Of a DNA stretch of 64,000 nucleotides, positions 12,291 to 22,821 are shown one piece after another. Both the position numbers and the translations under genes were made by a program. Position 1 is the first letter of the stretch. Each line of letters starts with the position of its first letter. The notes below the pieces were generated by a model. That model worked only from the letters and a program-made list of their open reading frames with translations, did no database searches and had not been told where the DNA came from. The DNA comes from Flaccisagitta enflata (taxonomy: Eukaryota > Chaetognatha > Sagittoidea > Aphragmophora), in NCBI GenBank assembly GCA_965153355.1, contig OZ231126.1, positions 9,672,001 through 9,736,000 on the forward strand. Reading direction: 5' to 3'.

Positions 12291-12774
12291 TGTAAGAGAG
12301 GGATTTCTGATGGACATTGACAATCGATATTAAGTCTCAAAGATATATGCGTGTGGTGTATACTTTCATTATTGATGATGTTATCATTCATTCTATTAAA
12401 CATTGAGTGTTATTAATTGATTACCGATTGAATATCAATTGTTATTGATTACCCATCTGTCTCTCTTTCCATTCAGACAGATTCGGGGTCTCTGAAGGAG
12501 TGATATTCAATCGGGCCGCCTCTTATACATACTACATCATATTCCATTTGACAGTCAGATAGCAATGAGTCCATTATCATCTATCATCAATCGCGAATAT
12601 TATCAATTTGTAAAGACTCCTTGAATACGATAAACATCGTGTATAGACTTCATGGAAACAATCGTTCACTGGAACAATCTCTGAACCTGATGCATTTGGA
12701 CAATTATCCATTACACCTCATCTATGTGAGTAGGAGAGCATCGCAATAAGCACGGGGTGATATGCCGGCTTATA
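12291..12774 (+). repeat. 5' LTR
   Basis: Begins TGTAAG and ends CTTATA (an imperfect terminal inverted repeat). It is identical to the 3' LTR except for three substitutions. An ATTAAA lies inside it. Confidence 0.96.
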
Positions 12775-12776
12775 AG

Positions 12777-12794
12777 TGGTGCATCGCTAGCTAG
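12777..12794 (+). promoter_or_regulatory. candidate primer-binding site
   Basis: TGGTGCATCGCTAGC begins two bases after the LTR end. The TGG start fits pairing to a tRNA CCA end; I cannot name the tRNA. Confidence 0.4.
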
Positions 12795-12847
12795 AACCAG
12801 TATCCATATCACATTCTTTCAATTCACCCCTCGTGTGAGATTGGGTG

Positions 12848-13166
12848 GTAAGTAAGTGGACGGCAAGAGTTATTCGTGTTCCTAAGTTGCTGCGGACAAT
12901 CGTACGCTTCAGCAGGGGCAGGGATCCGCCCTAGCCATTAGCAGCCAACATCTTATCATTTTTTTACACTCATTTCGTTGCATCAACCTTTCCCGCTAAG
13001 TGCGTCCTGGGAAGTATCTAAGAGCTCTAGCCTTACCCGATGTGGCAAGGACGTCCGACCTTAACGCATCGATACCTGCGAAGTGCGGAGGCCGTCTTTC
13101 TGTCTTCTTTTATTTCTTCTTGCATTTGAATTCATCGCGTCGTACGTTGTCGTCCTGCGCGTAAGT
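12848..13166 (+). promoter_or_regulatory. candidate splice donors in retrotransposon leader
   Basis: Two strong donor sequences lie in the untranslated leader: GTAAGT at 12848-12853 and GTAAGTG at 13161-13167 (after CCTGCGC). Either could splice to the acceptor TTTCAG at 24075-24080, placing the exonuclease-like ORF first on a subgenomic mRNA. Confidence 0.5.
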
Positions 13167-13467
13167 GTCGGTCAACAGGAAGGCCAACATTCAGTGGAAC
13201 GATAATCAAAACGCGGGTAATTTGAAACTCTTTTGGGTCACGCCGAGGGGTGTTCCAGAGACCTCGACACCACCCAGATCCAAAAATAAACGTCGCCGTC
13301 AGAGAATTAGCTTCATTTTTATTGCAAAAATTGACATTGCCTTTTAGCGGATCCTAATTTTATTGTGAAATTGACATTTGCGAAATTGACTCTTGCGATA
13401 TTGACATTTGCGAAATTGACATTTGCGTTACATTTTACTATGAAAACATTTTAACCTTTGAGAAGTG

Positions 13468-15797
13468 ATGAATTTTAGACGTCGTTATTCTAGTGATAGC
13501 AGTTCCAGCAGCGAGGAGCAGGATACTGTGCGAGGTTGACGGTATGTTTTCCCCCTCATGTGCTCAAAACCTATGTACCCGATCGTTTTTGATTATTTTT
13601 ATAATATTACTACCTAGAACAAAAGAGATTTGGCATCTTTGATCCATTTTAGGGACCGCGAGTTCCATTTATTTATCACCACTCAAAGGTGGTTGTGATG
13701 AAAATGTTGAAATTTGGTCACTTTGGGCTCAAAATTGGGCCACTTTATTTTTGAAATTTGACCCAAAATCCATGAGATTATGAAACTAGAGCTCAAGAGC
13801 TAACCAGTGGTGCAATCCGCATGTTGCTATCATTTTTTGTTAAGATTTGAGAACATTTCAAAGATGGAAGGGTATGAGGGTTATTTTACCAGATGAATTT
13901 GGTGGTCAATTTTGACCTTTTTTACAATTTTTGATATATCTCCCCTTTGGCTTGACAAATTTAGATGAAATTGGTGACCAAATTAAAGAGTTTTTGATGC
14001 TCTAACTGAATCTGGTAAAATTTTTGATCAATATGACCCTCAAAATTTTTGGGAGACTCTAGAAGCAGGTGCTAAAAAGTGAATTTTCCCACCATTTTGG
14101 CTACTTTGGTCAAAAAATTTGGGCACTTCCTAGTAAGAAAAAGACAAAAAATTCAGGGGCAAATTAAACTACAGTTCGAGATCAAACCAGTGGTGCAATC
14201 GGCATGTCAACATGTTGAAGCATATAGATTTGGCAGAGCTTATAGGCTCATAATGACCTAAAAATGTCATTCCATCATACCCACTTATATTCTAAGCTCT
14301 GCCAAATCTATATGCTTCAACATATTGACATGCCGATTGCATCACTGGTTAGATCTTGAACTGCAGTTTAATTTGCCCATGAATTTTTTGTCTTTTTCTA
14401 TCTCGGAAGTGCCCAAATTTTTTGACCAAAGTAGGCAAAACTGTGAAAAAAATCACTTTTTAGCACCTGCTTCTAGAGTCTCTCAAAAATTTTGAGGGTC
14501 ATATCTATCAAAAATTTTATCAGATTCAGTTAGAGCATCAAAAACTCTTTAATTTGGTCACCAATTTCATCTGAATTTGTCAAGCCAAAGCGGAGATATA
14601 TCAAAAATTGTAAAAAATGTCAAAATTGACCACCAAATTCATCTGGTAAAATAACCCTCATACCCTTCCATCTTTGAAATGTTCTCACATCTTAACAAAA
14701 AATGATAGCAACATGCGGATTGCACCACTGGTTAGCTCTTGAGCTCTAGTTTCATAATCTCATGGATTATGGGTCAAATTGCAGAAGTGAAGTGGCCCGA
14801 TTCTGAGCCCAAAGTGACCAAATTTCAACATTTTCACCACAACCACCTTTGAGTGGTGATAAATAAATGGAACTCGCGGTCCCTAAAATGGATCAAAGAT
14901 GTCAAATCTCTTTTGTTCTAGGTAGTTATATTATAAAAATAATCAAAAACGATCGGGTACATAGGTTTTTAGCATACGAGGGGGAAAACATACCGTCAAG
15001 TGCGAGGTCTCTTCCGTGAATTTCGCAATCGTCCGGGGCGTGTGAATTTTTTCGAACAGAGAAACATCCGCCGCGACCGAGACCTGGAACGTCGCTTGCG
15101 CTGGTCAATTTACGAGGAATCCAGCCTTAATCTCGCAACCCTTTTCGGCGATGCAAAGGGTGACGAACTGACAACGCCACCGTTCTTTGGCACGAGCAGA
15201 AGGTATTGCATCCGATCCGAACGACAATCACAGCGTCACGCTCGGCTCACTGGCTTCAACGGCTTCGGGGATTACGGCATCGGCAACCTTTTTGTGGAGC
15301 AACCCCCTGCACCGCCATCACCGCCGAGACCGTTGGCACCACCGCCAGAAGACGACTTCAACCAGTGGGTAGCGAATTTGGAAGCTGCAGTAGAAGGCGC
15401 GGTTGGAGGCGTCGACGAACAGCAGGACGAGTTTGCAGCGGCAATCGCCATAGCCGCTACAGGAGGTGAGGTTGACTGGAGCAGGTTTGCGGAACGCCCC
15501 CTGTACATCGACAAGACTAGGACCAGACTAGGGTTTTGCCTGATCGGCGCTAGGACGGATATAAAACGTGCCTTGGTGATTGCAGTTGTCAGGATTAGAG
15601 AAACCTCTCCGGGTCTCAACGCGAGAGCCGCTTGGCGCCAACTGGTTGCCCGCCTCCAACGGGAAAGAGTTGTCGAGACGGAACTCGAAGCATCGCGCAT
15701 GTGGACCTTTGCCCTCAACGAACCAGCAGGAGCACACTTCCGTTCCATCTTTGAAGCAGACTTCGCCGTCCTCTACGACCTGTGGGAACGCTTGTAA
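13468..15797 (+). pseudogene. retrotransposon 5' ORF, split by a palindromic insertion
   Basis: An ATG at 13468 opens a frame that reads to 13535, where the 1,464-bp palindrome begins. After the second copy of the 8-bp target duplication (15000-15007) the same frame continues to the stop at 15797. Without the insertion it would have encoded about 285 residues. The visible part has an Arg-rich N-terminus, a Pro-rich stretch (PPAPPSPPRPLAPPPE) and an acidic/Ala-rich middle. I do not recognise a domain. Its position upstream of Gag suggests an accessory or additional Gag-type protein. In the present copy the product is truncated shortly after the insertion. Confidence 0.7.
13536..14999. mobile_element. 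1,464-bp palindromic (fold-back) DNA element with 8-bp target duplication
   Basis: The left end TTGACGGTATGTTTTCCCCC returns inverted at 14999. The arms of about 705 bp stay nearly identical inward to about 14243 and 14292, leaving a loop of about 50 bp. GTGCGAGG flanks both sides (13528-13535, 15000-15007). No coding capacity. An 8-bp duplication is typical of hAT- or P-type transposases, but the terminal sequence is not the usual hAT CAG...CTG. Confidence 0.93.
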
Positions 15798-16045
15798 TCT
15801 CGGGATCACTGATGGGACCCGTGTATATATACTTGTTTTAGTAAGTTTAGCCGCAGTTTTAACTTTGTAGTGTATATTGACGTTTATTTGCATATATTGA
15901 CGTATTCTGTTTACCATTGTTCATTACTCCTTGTGTTTTAGCCCTGTCTAGGTGTTGAGTCTATTCACGTAGTCTTGAACACCCTGTCAGCAAGGATCTA
16001 CTGGCAGACAGGCCGGGGTTAATTCCCCATACTTCTATAACAACA
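15798..16045 (+). other. spacer between retrotransposon 5' ORF and gag
   Basis: No coding sequence seen. The Gag ATG at 16046 has a good context (ACAACAATGG). Confidence 0.5.
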
Positions 16046-17527
16046 ATGGCGGAAAGAGGAGCAAGTTATATCCCGATAGAGGATTTCCGACCGGACTATC
16101 ATGACCCGGAGGAGTGGCTTACGCGCTTCGAAAAAGCGGTGGAGTTGGCGACGAACTGTCAGGATGAAGCAAGGCTAAAGAAACTTTACCTCGCGTGGCT
16201 CCCGATGAAACTGGATGATGGAACACGGCTGTTATTGAGTGGCGCTGTCAACAAGGACAATTGGGCAGAGCTGAAGAAGGAATTCAAGGGGCTACTCATT
16301 ACGCCACAGGACAAGTACAACTGGCGCTCAGGGCGCAAAAGGATTACTTGGGATGGCCGCGAGAACTTCCACGCTCTCGCCGCGAGAGTCAAGCGCACCA
16401 TAGACAGGTACGAAGATCGGCCACGGGAGGCGGACTACTACCATGAGTTCCGCTTAGCACTGCCGAGGAATTACCAGCAGGCAATTGACCTTGGTCACAC
16501 TGCGGAATCGCTAGCTGAAGCGAAACGCATCGCGCTCAGATGCCAAGCCGCCCTGACAGGGGGTGACGACGGCGCAGGGGCAGCAGGCGAGAAATCGGTT
16601 GCCTTTGTCGGAGGGGCATTGTCTGAGAACAAGCCAAGAGATCAGGACAGACTCAAGGAAGTGGAAATGAGCCTGCAGGGAATGTCGATTAAGGTCGACA
16701 ATCTTGCCAGCGAGTTAGCAAAGAATGCCAAGGAAACAAGGGTGGAGAGAGCCCGCAGTCCTACGCCGGGCCCATTCGGTCGCCAGCCTCTCGGCGCAGA
16801 GGGGGTTTCCTACGATGTGGGCCCCAGACGCCAGAGATACGACAGCCGCGAGCGGTTCAACCAACGACACCAAGACCAGGACCGCTTTGACGACGACGAC
16901 TATGTCTACTCCTTAAGCCAAGTTCAAAGGGATGCCAACAGGCGGTCAAGAGATGAACAACGATACCCACCGCCACGAGACTACCGATACCCGCCAACAC
17001 AAGACTACCGATACCCACCGCCACAAGACTACCGATACCCACCGCCACAAGACTACCGATACCAACCGCCGCAAGACTATCGATACCCGCCGCCACAGGG
17101 CTACAGCCAAGGGGGAAGCGGAAGCTATGGGTCCAGCCCCCGCCGAAGTGGACAACAGAGTTACGGGGGCTCGAGTAATTACGGCAGCGGTGGCAATAGG
17201 GGCTCAAGCCCGAGTGGAGGACGCGGATACAGCCCAAATCAAGGCAGAGGGTTCAGGTCAAACCAGAATCGCGGACCCAGTCCGAGTGGAGGTCAAAACC
17301 AACGCCCAAACTCAAGCCAAGGGTCAGGCAGAGGTGGCCGCACCGATGGACGGCCTCCTCCGACGGCACCAGATGTTAGCCAAGGAAGCCAATACCAGGG
17401 CATGGAAAACGAGGAACAGTACCAATGGTTCTGTCAGGCGGTGCTGGAAAAAGAACAACGAGACGCGAGACCTCCGCCAAGCGCCCCCGCTAACCAGTGG
17501 GGACAGGATGAGTCGGAAAACTACTAA
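16046..17527 (+). CDS. gag: retrotransposon Gag (capsid-like, RG-rich C-terminus)
   Basis: 493 codons from ATG 16046. The N-terminal half (DPEEWLTRFEKAVELA, LPMKLDDGTRLLL, WDGRENFHALAARVKR, LALPRNYQQAIDLG) is helical and resembles the Ty3-type capsid (retrotrans_gag) fold. A coiled-coil-like segment follows at about 195-235. The C-terminal part has tandem YPPPQDYR repeats (residues about 310-350) and a Gly/Arg/Ser-rich tail. No CCHC zinc knuckle is present, so RNA binding is presumably by the RG-rich tail. The protein should form the particle shell. It ends in TAA at 17525-17527; the acidic frame and Pol lie in the -1 frame. Confidence 0.88.
   Translation: MAERGASYIPIEDFRPDYHDPEEWLTRFEKAVELATNCQDEARLKKLYLAWLPMKLDDGTRLLLSGAVNKDNWAELKKEFKGLLITPQDKYNWRSGRKRITWDGRENFHALAARVKRTIDRYEDRPREADYYHEFRLALPRNYQQAIDLGHTAESLAEAKRIALRCQAALTGGDDGAGAAGEKSVAFVGGALSENKPRDQDRLKEVEMSLQGMSIKVDNLASELAKNAKETRVERARSPTPGPFGRQPLGAEGVSYDVGPRRQRYDSRERFNQRHQDQDRFDDDDYVYSLSQVQRDANRRSRDEQRYPPPRDYRYPPTQDYRYPPPQDYRYPPPQDYRYQPPQDYRYPPPQGYSQGGSGSYGSSPRRSGQQSYGGSSNYGSGGNRGSSPSGGRGYSPNQGRGFRSNQNRGPSPSGGQNQRPNSSQGSGRGGRTDGRPPPTAPDVSQGSQYQGMENEEQYQWFCQAVLEKEQRDARPPPSAPANQWGQDESENY
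16965..17100 (+). repeat. 24-bp coding tandem repeat in gag (YPPPQDYR)
   Basis: Five to six units of CCGATACCCACCGCCACAAG-type DNA encode Tyr/Pro/Gln-rich octapeptides. The antisense and shifted open frames over it are shadows. Confidence 0.9.
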
Positions 17528-17529
17528 CC

Positions 17530-17862
17530 GGCCATGCTGCGGGGCAAGCACGGGCCGGTCCAACATTAGCAGCCCTAATCGACGTGACGAATGAATATGA
17601 CGAGGAAAGCGAAGATGAAGGTCCCCCGGGCTTGATCGACACAGATGGGGAGGATGAGTTCGACGACCCCCGCTTCCAACACAGCGAACCGCCTCCTTCC
17701 CCCACCCTTTGGGAAGCAGCAAGTGACGATGATGATGGTGACGACGAAACCCCAGACCTATTGGACACGGATGATGAAGATGAAGAGACAAATGTCAAGG
17801 AATTCTTCGCATCTGCAACCGCATCCCCCGACCCACCACCCATCAGGCTCCCCGAACCTTGA
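17530..17862 (+). CDS. acidic linker frame between Gag and Pol
   Basis: This frame is -1 relative to Gag and the same as Pol. It is open from inside the 3' end of gag and closed by TGA at 17860-17862. It encodes a Glu/Asp-rich stretch with two similar motifs (GLIDTDGEDE and DLLDTDDEDE). It has no ATG of its own near the start, so access by -1 frameshifting near the Gag stop (GGAAAAC at 17516-17522 is a poor-to-fair slippery site) is a guess. Confidence 0.55.
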   Translation, partial: GHAAGQARAGPTLAALIDVTNEYDEESEDEGPPGLIDTDGEDEFDDPRFQHSEPPPSPTLWEAASDDDDGDDETPDLLDTDDEDEETNVKEFFASATASPDPPPIRLPEP

Positions 17863-20800
17863 ACACCCCCGAAATGGAGAGCCACTGTGTACATATCTTT
17901 TGGTAGAACAGCATTACCAGCGCTCGCCGACTCTGGTTGTACGACGAGCTGCATATCGCATGATTTCTTTGTTCGTAACCCTGTCTTTAATGAAACTTTT
18001 GCCCCCCAACACACTGAAGGCCGAGCCATTAACGGAACTGAGGTGCCATCCGTCGGCGAGGTCAAACTCAACTTCTGGATGGAAGGCACACCGATGTCCA
18101 TCCGGTGCAAGGTCATCAAAGGCTTAGTTGAACCAGTCATCTTAGGATGGGACTGGATGTCTAAGTATAATGCGATCCTCGACGCAGGAAAAGGAACACT
18201 GGCATTCAAAGGAGGATCCACGGATTTAGTCGAAAACCCTTATTACGTTGCATCATGCCTCTACCGGACAACGGAAGAAGTTGTTCTGCCGCCTTTCTCT
18301 AAGGTCCACCTCAGTGTTGAACTGCAACACAATCGCGATTCATTCAACAATTGTACGGATACTGTCATTACGGAGCCATTCTCTAACAATGGAGCAACCT
18401 ACTGGGCTTCCAGAAGCTGTTCGAAAGTTAAGGATAACAAGTTCCGGACGGAACTCATTAACAGCACCAATGACAGCATCAAAATTGAAGCAGGTAGCGC
18501 GATTGGCATAGTTGAATTCATTAACGAAGAGAAGTTTGATGCCGCTGTGGAGGTGACAGAAATGTTCTGCAGCTACAGCGACATTGGTCCGAGTCAGGAC
18601 ACCGGGCCTGGCCAAAGGGACCAAGCGGACCAACCCCCCCAGGAGGAGGCACTAGAGGATTCCCCCGAAACTGACAACGTAGAAATACCGCCCGGCGCGA
18701 AGCGGTTGAATGTCGACTACTCACAAGTTGCAAAAGACGCGAGGAAGGATATTCCCCGAATCAAAGCCTTAGTCAAGAAACACTCTAGTGCATTCAGCGT
18801 CCATGATCGCGACTACGGGAAAACAGATTTGATTCAGTATCGCGCGAACTTGAAGGACCCTGATCTGCCTCCGGTTTCACAGAAACCGTTCAGGACTTCA
18901 CCAGAGATGCGGAAAGTCATTGACAACCAGGCCCATCAAATGCTAGCGGACGGTCTGGTTGGTCATTCCACGAGCCCATTCTCAGCACCAATTCTGCTCG
19001 CGAAGAAGAAGTGTGGTGGATGGCGCTTCCTTACTGATTTCCGGAAAATCAACGAGCGCTGCAACAAGGTCGTCTTCCCGCTCCCAAGGATCGAAGATTC
19101 AATCCAAAGGCTGGAAGCCCCTCGTTATTTCTCCACGATGGATTTAACGAAGGGCTTCTGGCAAATCCCAGTCCACAAGGAGGACCGGAAGTTCTTTGCG
19201 TTTTCGACAGAATCCATGCACCTCGAGTACTTGGTCGCACCGATGGGCGCCAAGAACAGTCCGAGCTGCCTCAGCGCCTTGATGCAATTGGTACTTCGAG
19301 GCCTTCCCATCCAACATGTGATTTCTTACCTCGACGATATTTTAGTCGCCGACGACAACATGGAAGATCACCTCAAGCACCTTGACCAAGTCTTCGCTGC
19401 ACTAGCCAAGGCCGGACTCAAATTGAATCTGGCCAAGTGTGCGTTTGCACGCGAGACGGTGACCTGCCTCGGACACAAATTGTCCAGAGAAGGAATTTCC
19501 CCGGATCCCACAAACACCGATAAAATCCGAACGTGGAAATCGCCGAAGAATGTGAAACAACTTCGTACGTTCCTTGGACTGACGGGATACTACCGGCAGT
19601 TCGTGAAAGGTTACAGCGAGATCGCCAACTGCCTTACGGACCTCACAAGAGATGGTGCGAAGTGGGAATGGTCAGACGTCCACCAAAAAGCGTTCGACAC
19701 ATTGCGGGACACCCTGATATCGGAGCAAATCATGTGCTACCCAATTTTCACTCTGCCCTTCATTGTGAAGACGGACGCATCGCTTACAGCCATTGGGTAC
19801 GTCCTCACCCAGAAGCTGGAAGGGAAAGAGCGCGTGATATCGTATGGATCCAAGAAACTAAGCGTTCAACAGAAACGATGGGCGACATATGATCGCGAAT
19901 TCTTTGCGTTGGTCTCTGGGATCCGAGCCAACGCACACTACTTGCGGCACAACACATTCATCGTAGTGACTGATCATCGCCCACTCCTGGCGTGGAGAAG
20001 AATTGACGCGAAGAAAGACCCTACGGGACGTCGAACGAGATGGTCGATCGAGTTGGACAACTACGACTTTACCCTCATCTACAAGAAGGGTATCGCCCAC
20101 GCTGACGCTGATGCTATGAGTCGACGTGGCGACGACGATGACGAAATCGCTGTAGACGACGAGGAGTTTTGCGCTTTTCTCTGGGGCCAATGGAACGATC
20201 CACCCGAATTGTGCTTTCTAGGGATTGACCACGAAGTGGAAGGATCCATCGTCAATCTCAACGCTGACAAAGAAGAGAGGAAACGATTGTGGCGAATGCA
20301 AGAGGCCGACCCAATCATCTCAAACGTCAAGGCGTTTGTCAAAAAGCGTAGGAGTCTTCCCGCGTCGTTCCCAAATCTGTGGTTCAAAAAGAATTTCCAT
20401 CTTCTCACAATCAAAGATGGCATCCTTTACTGCAGAGACTACGCCGCCTCTATCAACAAAATTGTCCTCCAAGCAATTATCCCGGATTCCATGGTCAATG
20501 AAATTCTATCCGATCTCCATGGATCGACAAGGGCAGGACACTTGGGCTCAGAAAAGCTCCTCCTCATGATAAAGAGGTACGCTATCTGGCCAACGCTGGG
20601 AAACGATGTGGAGGAATTCGTGAAAACCTGTAAGACCTGCGACCAGCTTCGAGAACAGGTGCCAAGGCCAAAGACGCCGCTTCGCTCCATCATCGCACGC
20701 CAGGTCTTCGATCACGTCATGTGCGACCTGGTGTCTTTCGAGCCTTCCAAGGGCTACAGGTATGTTCTCGTCTTTAAGGATGTCTTCTCAGGGTACATTC

Positions 20801-22821
20801 GATGCTACAAGCTGCGTAACAAAACCACCGATGGGGTTGTTAAAGCTTTTCAAGACCTCATCTGCACCCTGGGTCCACCGAAGCTGCTCACCAGCGACAA
20901 TGGCGGCGAGTTTGACAGCAATGACCTGCGACGCGCTTGCAAGGAACTTGAGGAAAAGCGAACAAGCGTACCCTACAGGCCCCAAAGCCAGGGAAACGTG
21001 GAACGACAAAATCGTACGCTGATCAAGTACCTCCAACACCAACTTATCGATAAAGGCAACACTTGGGCCGACCATCTGTCGTTGGTTGAATGGATCCACA
21101 ACACGTCCCCGTACGCGAGGACCAAGATGGCGCCATACTTGCTCTTCTTCGGTCGCGAACCGCCGCGTCCCCCGCTCGCTCAGTCCAACGATGTGGCTGA
21201 CAGCGGAATCAGCAGCAGTTCGTTCTTCTCAAAGGTGAAAGAGCAAGCTAAAGCAATGCAACCACACACGCCGCCAACAGCGAAGCCCGACGATGGCGAC
21301 GCAACAGTCAAGATCGATGGTAGCAAATTCTACTCCGACTTGAGAAAACAAGCAGTTGCGAACGTCGACGAAGCTAACAGAAGGGCAGACATCCATCGCG
21401 AAAAGGAAGCCGCAACCTATGACCGCAAGGTCAAGCACGTCCCGTTCCAAGAGGGAGACTCTGCGTGGGAGGAGACTATCCGAAAGCACAAACTCCAACC
21501 AAAATGGACTGGGCCGGTAGAGATCGAGAAGCGGCACAGCCACCCATTGGGAATCGGCACGACGTATGACATCGCCAGACCGAATGGAACAACGGCACGG
21601 AGAAACTACGAACAACTCCGCAAAGTCAACGCCAAATTCGACGAAGCGATGAAGACGCCAATCTCTCCAAAACGCAAAGGAAAAACCAACGAACTCAATC
21701 ATGTGGCGGTCCTCTGCTTCAAGCCGCCGTCGCCACGACGACCCATGGTCTCGCCGCCGCTTTCACCAACAATTGCACAACCGGCGCCGGCGCTCCCTCC
21801 ACCGATGCAGCCAACTCCAGTGGGAGGGTCAAATCCAAACATCCCCGCCAGCGATGCAGGGGGATCTCCCACGTTACGACAAAGGCCCGCCGCTGGGGAA
21901 GTCGCCGCTGGGGAAGTCGCCACTGGGGAAGTAGCTCCCGAGCCTGCCGTCGAAGAAGCAACGCAAACAAACGTTGTGCAAGACAGAAGTGAAGCGACGA
22001 CCAGCCCAAGTTCGAGTGCAGAAGAACCAGCTGACAACTCGGCGATCCAAAGCCTTCCTGCCGAGCCCGCATCAGTGAATGATATCGGCTTCCTTCTAGA
22101 TTCAGGCGAGACCGGACCCTCGAGTCTTGCAACCACTCCACAACGCGACGACAGTCCGGACGACAGTGATAATCAATCCACCCCAACCATGTTGCACCCG
22201 CCTCCACATCCGCTGTTAGCCGAGGAACGAGGAAGAGGACGCCAAAGCGCAACCTCTGATCGCCAGGTGAGTGACGGAGGTAGCTCAAGTCCGGGGTCAA
22301 GCCCAGCGACGCCACGGTACCGTCGCCTAGCATTTGGAAGAGGTGGTGGACTTCCTCCAGTGTGCAAGATTGAAGTGGAAGCCCTGTCGAGCAATGATGA
22401 AGGTGATGAGGCAGGATTCGTCTCAGCCAATTCTTCAGTGGATGCCACCCCAACACGACAAGCCGCCGAACACAGGGCCAACGAAGTTGATCTACTCGCG
22501 TTCGACGACATTGTGCCTGGGTACATGCTTTTGACCGACGAAGGCAGCGTTGCGATCCGGCGCGTTGCAAATGTCGATGTGGAGAACCCAACAGCTCCTA
22601 CAGAAACCGATGAACCAGCGGGATCGACGTCAGAAGCAGAAGCAGATGACCAACACGACCTCCAGGAGAAAATCCGCCCACCAAAGAGAAGAAGTCACTC
22701 CAAAGATCCTGAATACCGTGCAAACTTGAGAGAATTCCACAGGAAGAAGTCCGCAGCGCAACAACGGGATGCAAGAGGAAGATTTCTCTCAAGAAAGAGT
22801 TCTGAATCCAACGTTGATTAG
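17863..22821 (+). CDS. pol: retrotransposon Pol: protease, reverse transcriptase, RNase H, integrase
   Basis: About 1,650 open codons follow directly after the TGA at 17860-17862, in the same frame as the acidic linker. Domains in order are: aspartic protease (LADSGCTTS, about 17925); reverse transcriptase (about 18800-19500, with STMDLTKGFWQIPV and the YLDD catalytic box near 19327); a Ty3-type connection (FLGLTGYYRQFVKGYSEIA); RNase H (KTDAS, DREFFAL, VTDHRP; 19750-20100); integrase zinc finger (H-x7-H, C-x2-C; 20515-20645); and the integrase core with D, D and E at CDLVSF, SDNGGEF and NVERQN. A GPY-like segment (KWTGPVEI) follows, then a Pro/Ser/Glu-rich tail of about 400 residues that is unusual in length. 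No ATG lies near the start of the frame, so Pol must come from a fusion with Gag or stop readthrough. All catalytic residues I looked for are present. Confidence 0.95.
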   Translation, partial: TPPKWRATVYISFGRTALPALADSGCTTSCISHDFFVRNPVFNETFAPQHTEGRAINGTEVPSVGEVKLNFWMEGTPMSIRCKVIKGLVEPVILGWDWMSKYNAILDAGKGTLAFKGGSTDLVENPYYVASCLYRTTEEVVLPPFSKVHLSVELQHNRDSFNNCTDTVITEPFSNNGATYWASRSCSKVKDNKFRTELINSTNDSIKIEAGSAIGIVEFINEEKFDAAVEVTEMFCSYSDIGPSQDTGPGQRDQADQPPQEEALEDSPETDNVEIPPGAKRLNVDYSQVAKDARKDIPRIKALVKKHSSAFSVHDRDYGKTDLIQYRANLKDPDLPPVSQKPFRTSPEMRKVIDNQAHQMLADGLVGHSTSPFSAPILLAKKKCGGWRFLTDFRKINERCNKVVFPLPRIEDSIQRLEAPRYFSTMDLTKGFWQIPVHKEDRKFFAFSTESMHLEYLVAPMGAKNSPSCLSALMQLVLRGLPIQHVISYLDDILVADDNMEDHLKHLDQVFAALAKAGLKLNLAKCAFARETVTCLGHKLSREGISPDPTNTDKIRTWKSPKNVKQLRTFLGLTGYYRQFVKGYSEIANCLTDLTRDGAKWEWSDVHQKAFDTLRDTLISEQIMCYPIFTLPFIVKTDASLTAIGYVLTQKLEGKERVISYGSKKLSVQQKRWATYDREFFALVSGIRANAHYLRHNTFIVVTDHRPLLAWRRIDAKKDPTGRRTRWSIELDNYDFTLIYKKGIAHADADAMSRRGDDDDEIAVDDEEFCAFLWGQWNDPPELCFLGIDHEVEGSIVNLNADKEERKRLWRMQEADPIISNVKAFVKKRRSLPASFPNLWFKKNFHLLTIKDGILYCRDYAASINKIVLQAIIPDSMVNEILSDLHGSTRAGHLGSEKLLLMIKRYAIWPTLGNDVEEFVKTCKTCDQLREQVPRPKTPLRSIIARQVFDHVMCDLVSFEPSKGYRYVLVFKDVFSGYIRCYKLRNKTTDGVVKAFQDLICTLGPPKLLTSDNGGEFDSNDLRRACKELEEKRTSVPYRPQSQGNVERQNRTLIKYLQHQLIDKGNTWADHLSLVEWIHNTSPYARTKMAPYLLFFGREPPRPPLAQSNDVADSGISSSSFFSKVKEQAKAMQPHTPPTAKPDDGDATVKIDGSKFYSDLRKQAVANVDEANRRADIHREKEAATYDRKVKHVPFQEGDSAWEETIRKHKLQPKWTGPVEIEKRHSHPLGIGTTYDIARPNGTTARRNYEQLRKVNAKFDEAMKTPISPKRKGKTNELNHVAVLCFKPPSPRRPMVSPPLSPTIAQPAPALPPPMQPTPVGGSNPNIPASDAGGSPTLRQRPAAGEVAAGEVATGEVAPEPAVEEATQTNVVQDRSEATTSPSSSAEEPADNSAIQSLPAEPASVNDIGFLLDSGETGPSSLATTPQRDDSPDDSDNQSTPTMLHPPPHPLLAEERGRGRQSATSDRQVSDGGSSSPGSSPATPRYRRLAFGRGGGLPPVCKIEVEALSSNDEGDEAGFVSANSSVDATPTRQAAEHRANEVDLLAFDDIVPGYMLLTDEGSVAIRRVANVDVENPTAPTETDEPAGSTSEAEADDQHDLQEKIRPPKRRSHSKDPEYRANLREFHRKKSAAQQRDARGRFLSRKSSESNVD

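Noticed and set aside
22173-22591. Minus-strand ORFs over pol and the exonuclease-like gene
   Set aside because: Shadows of codon bias in the plus-strand genes.
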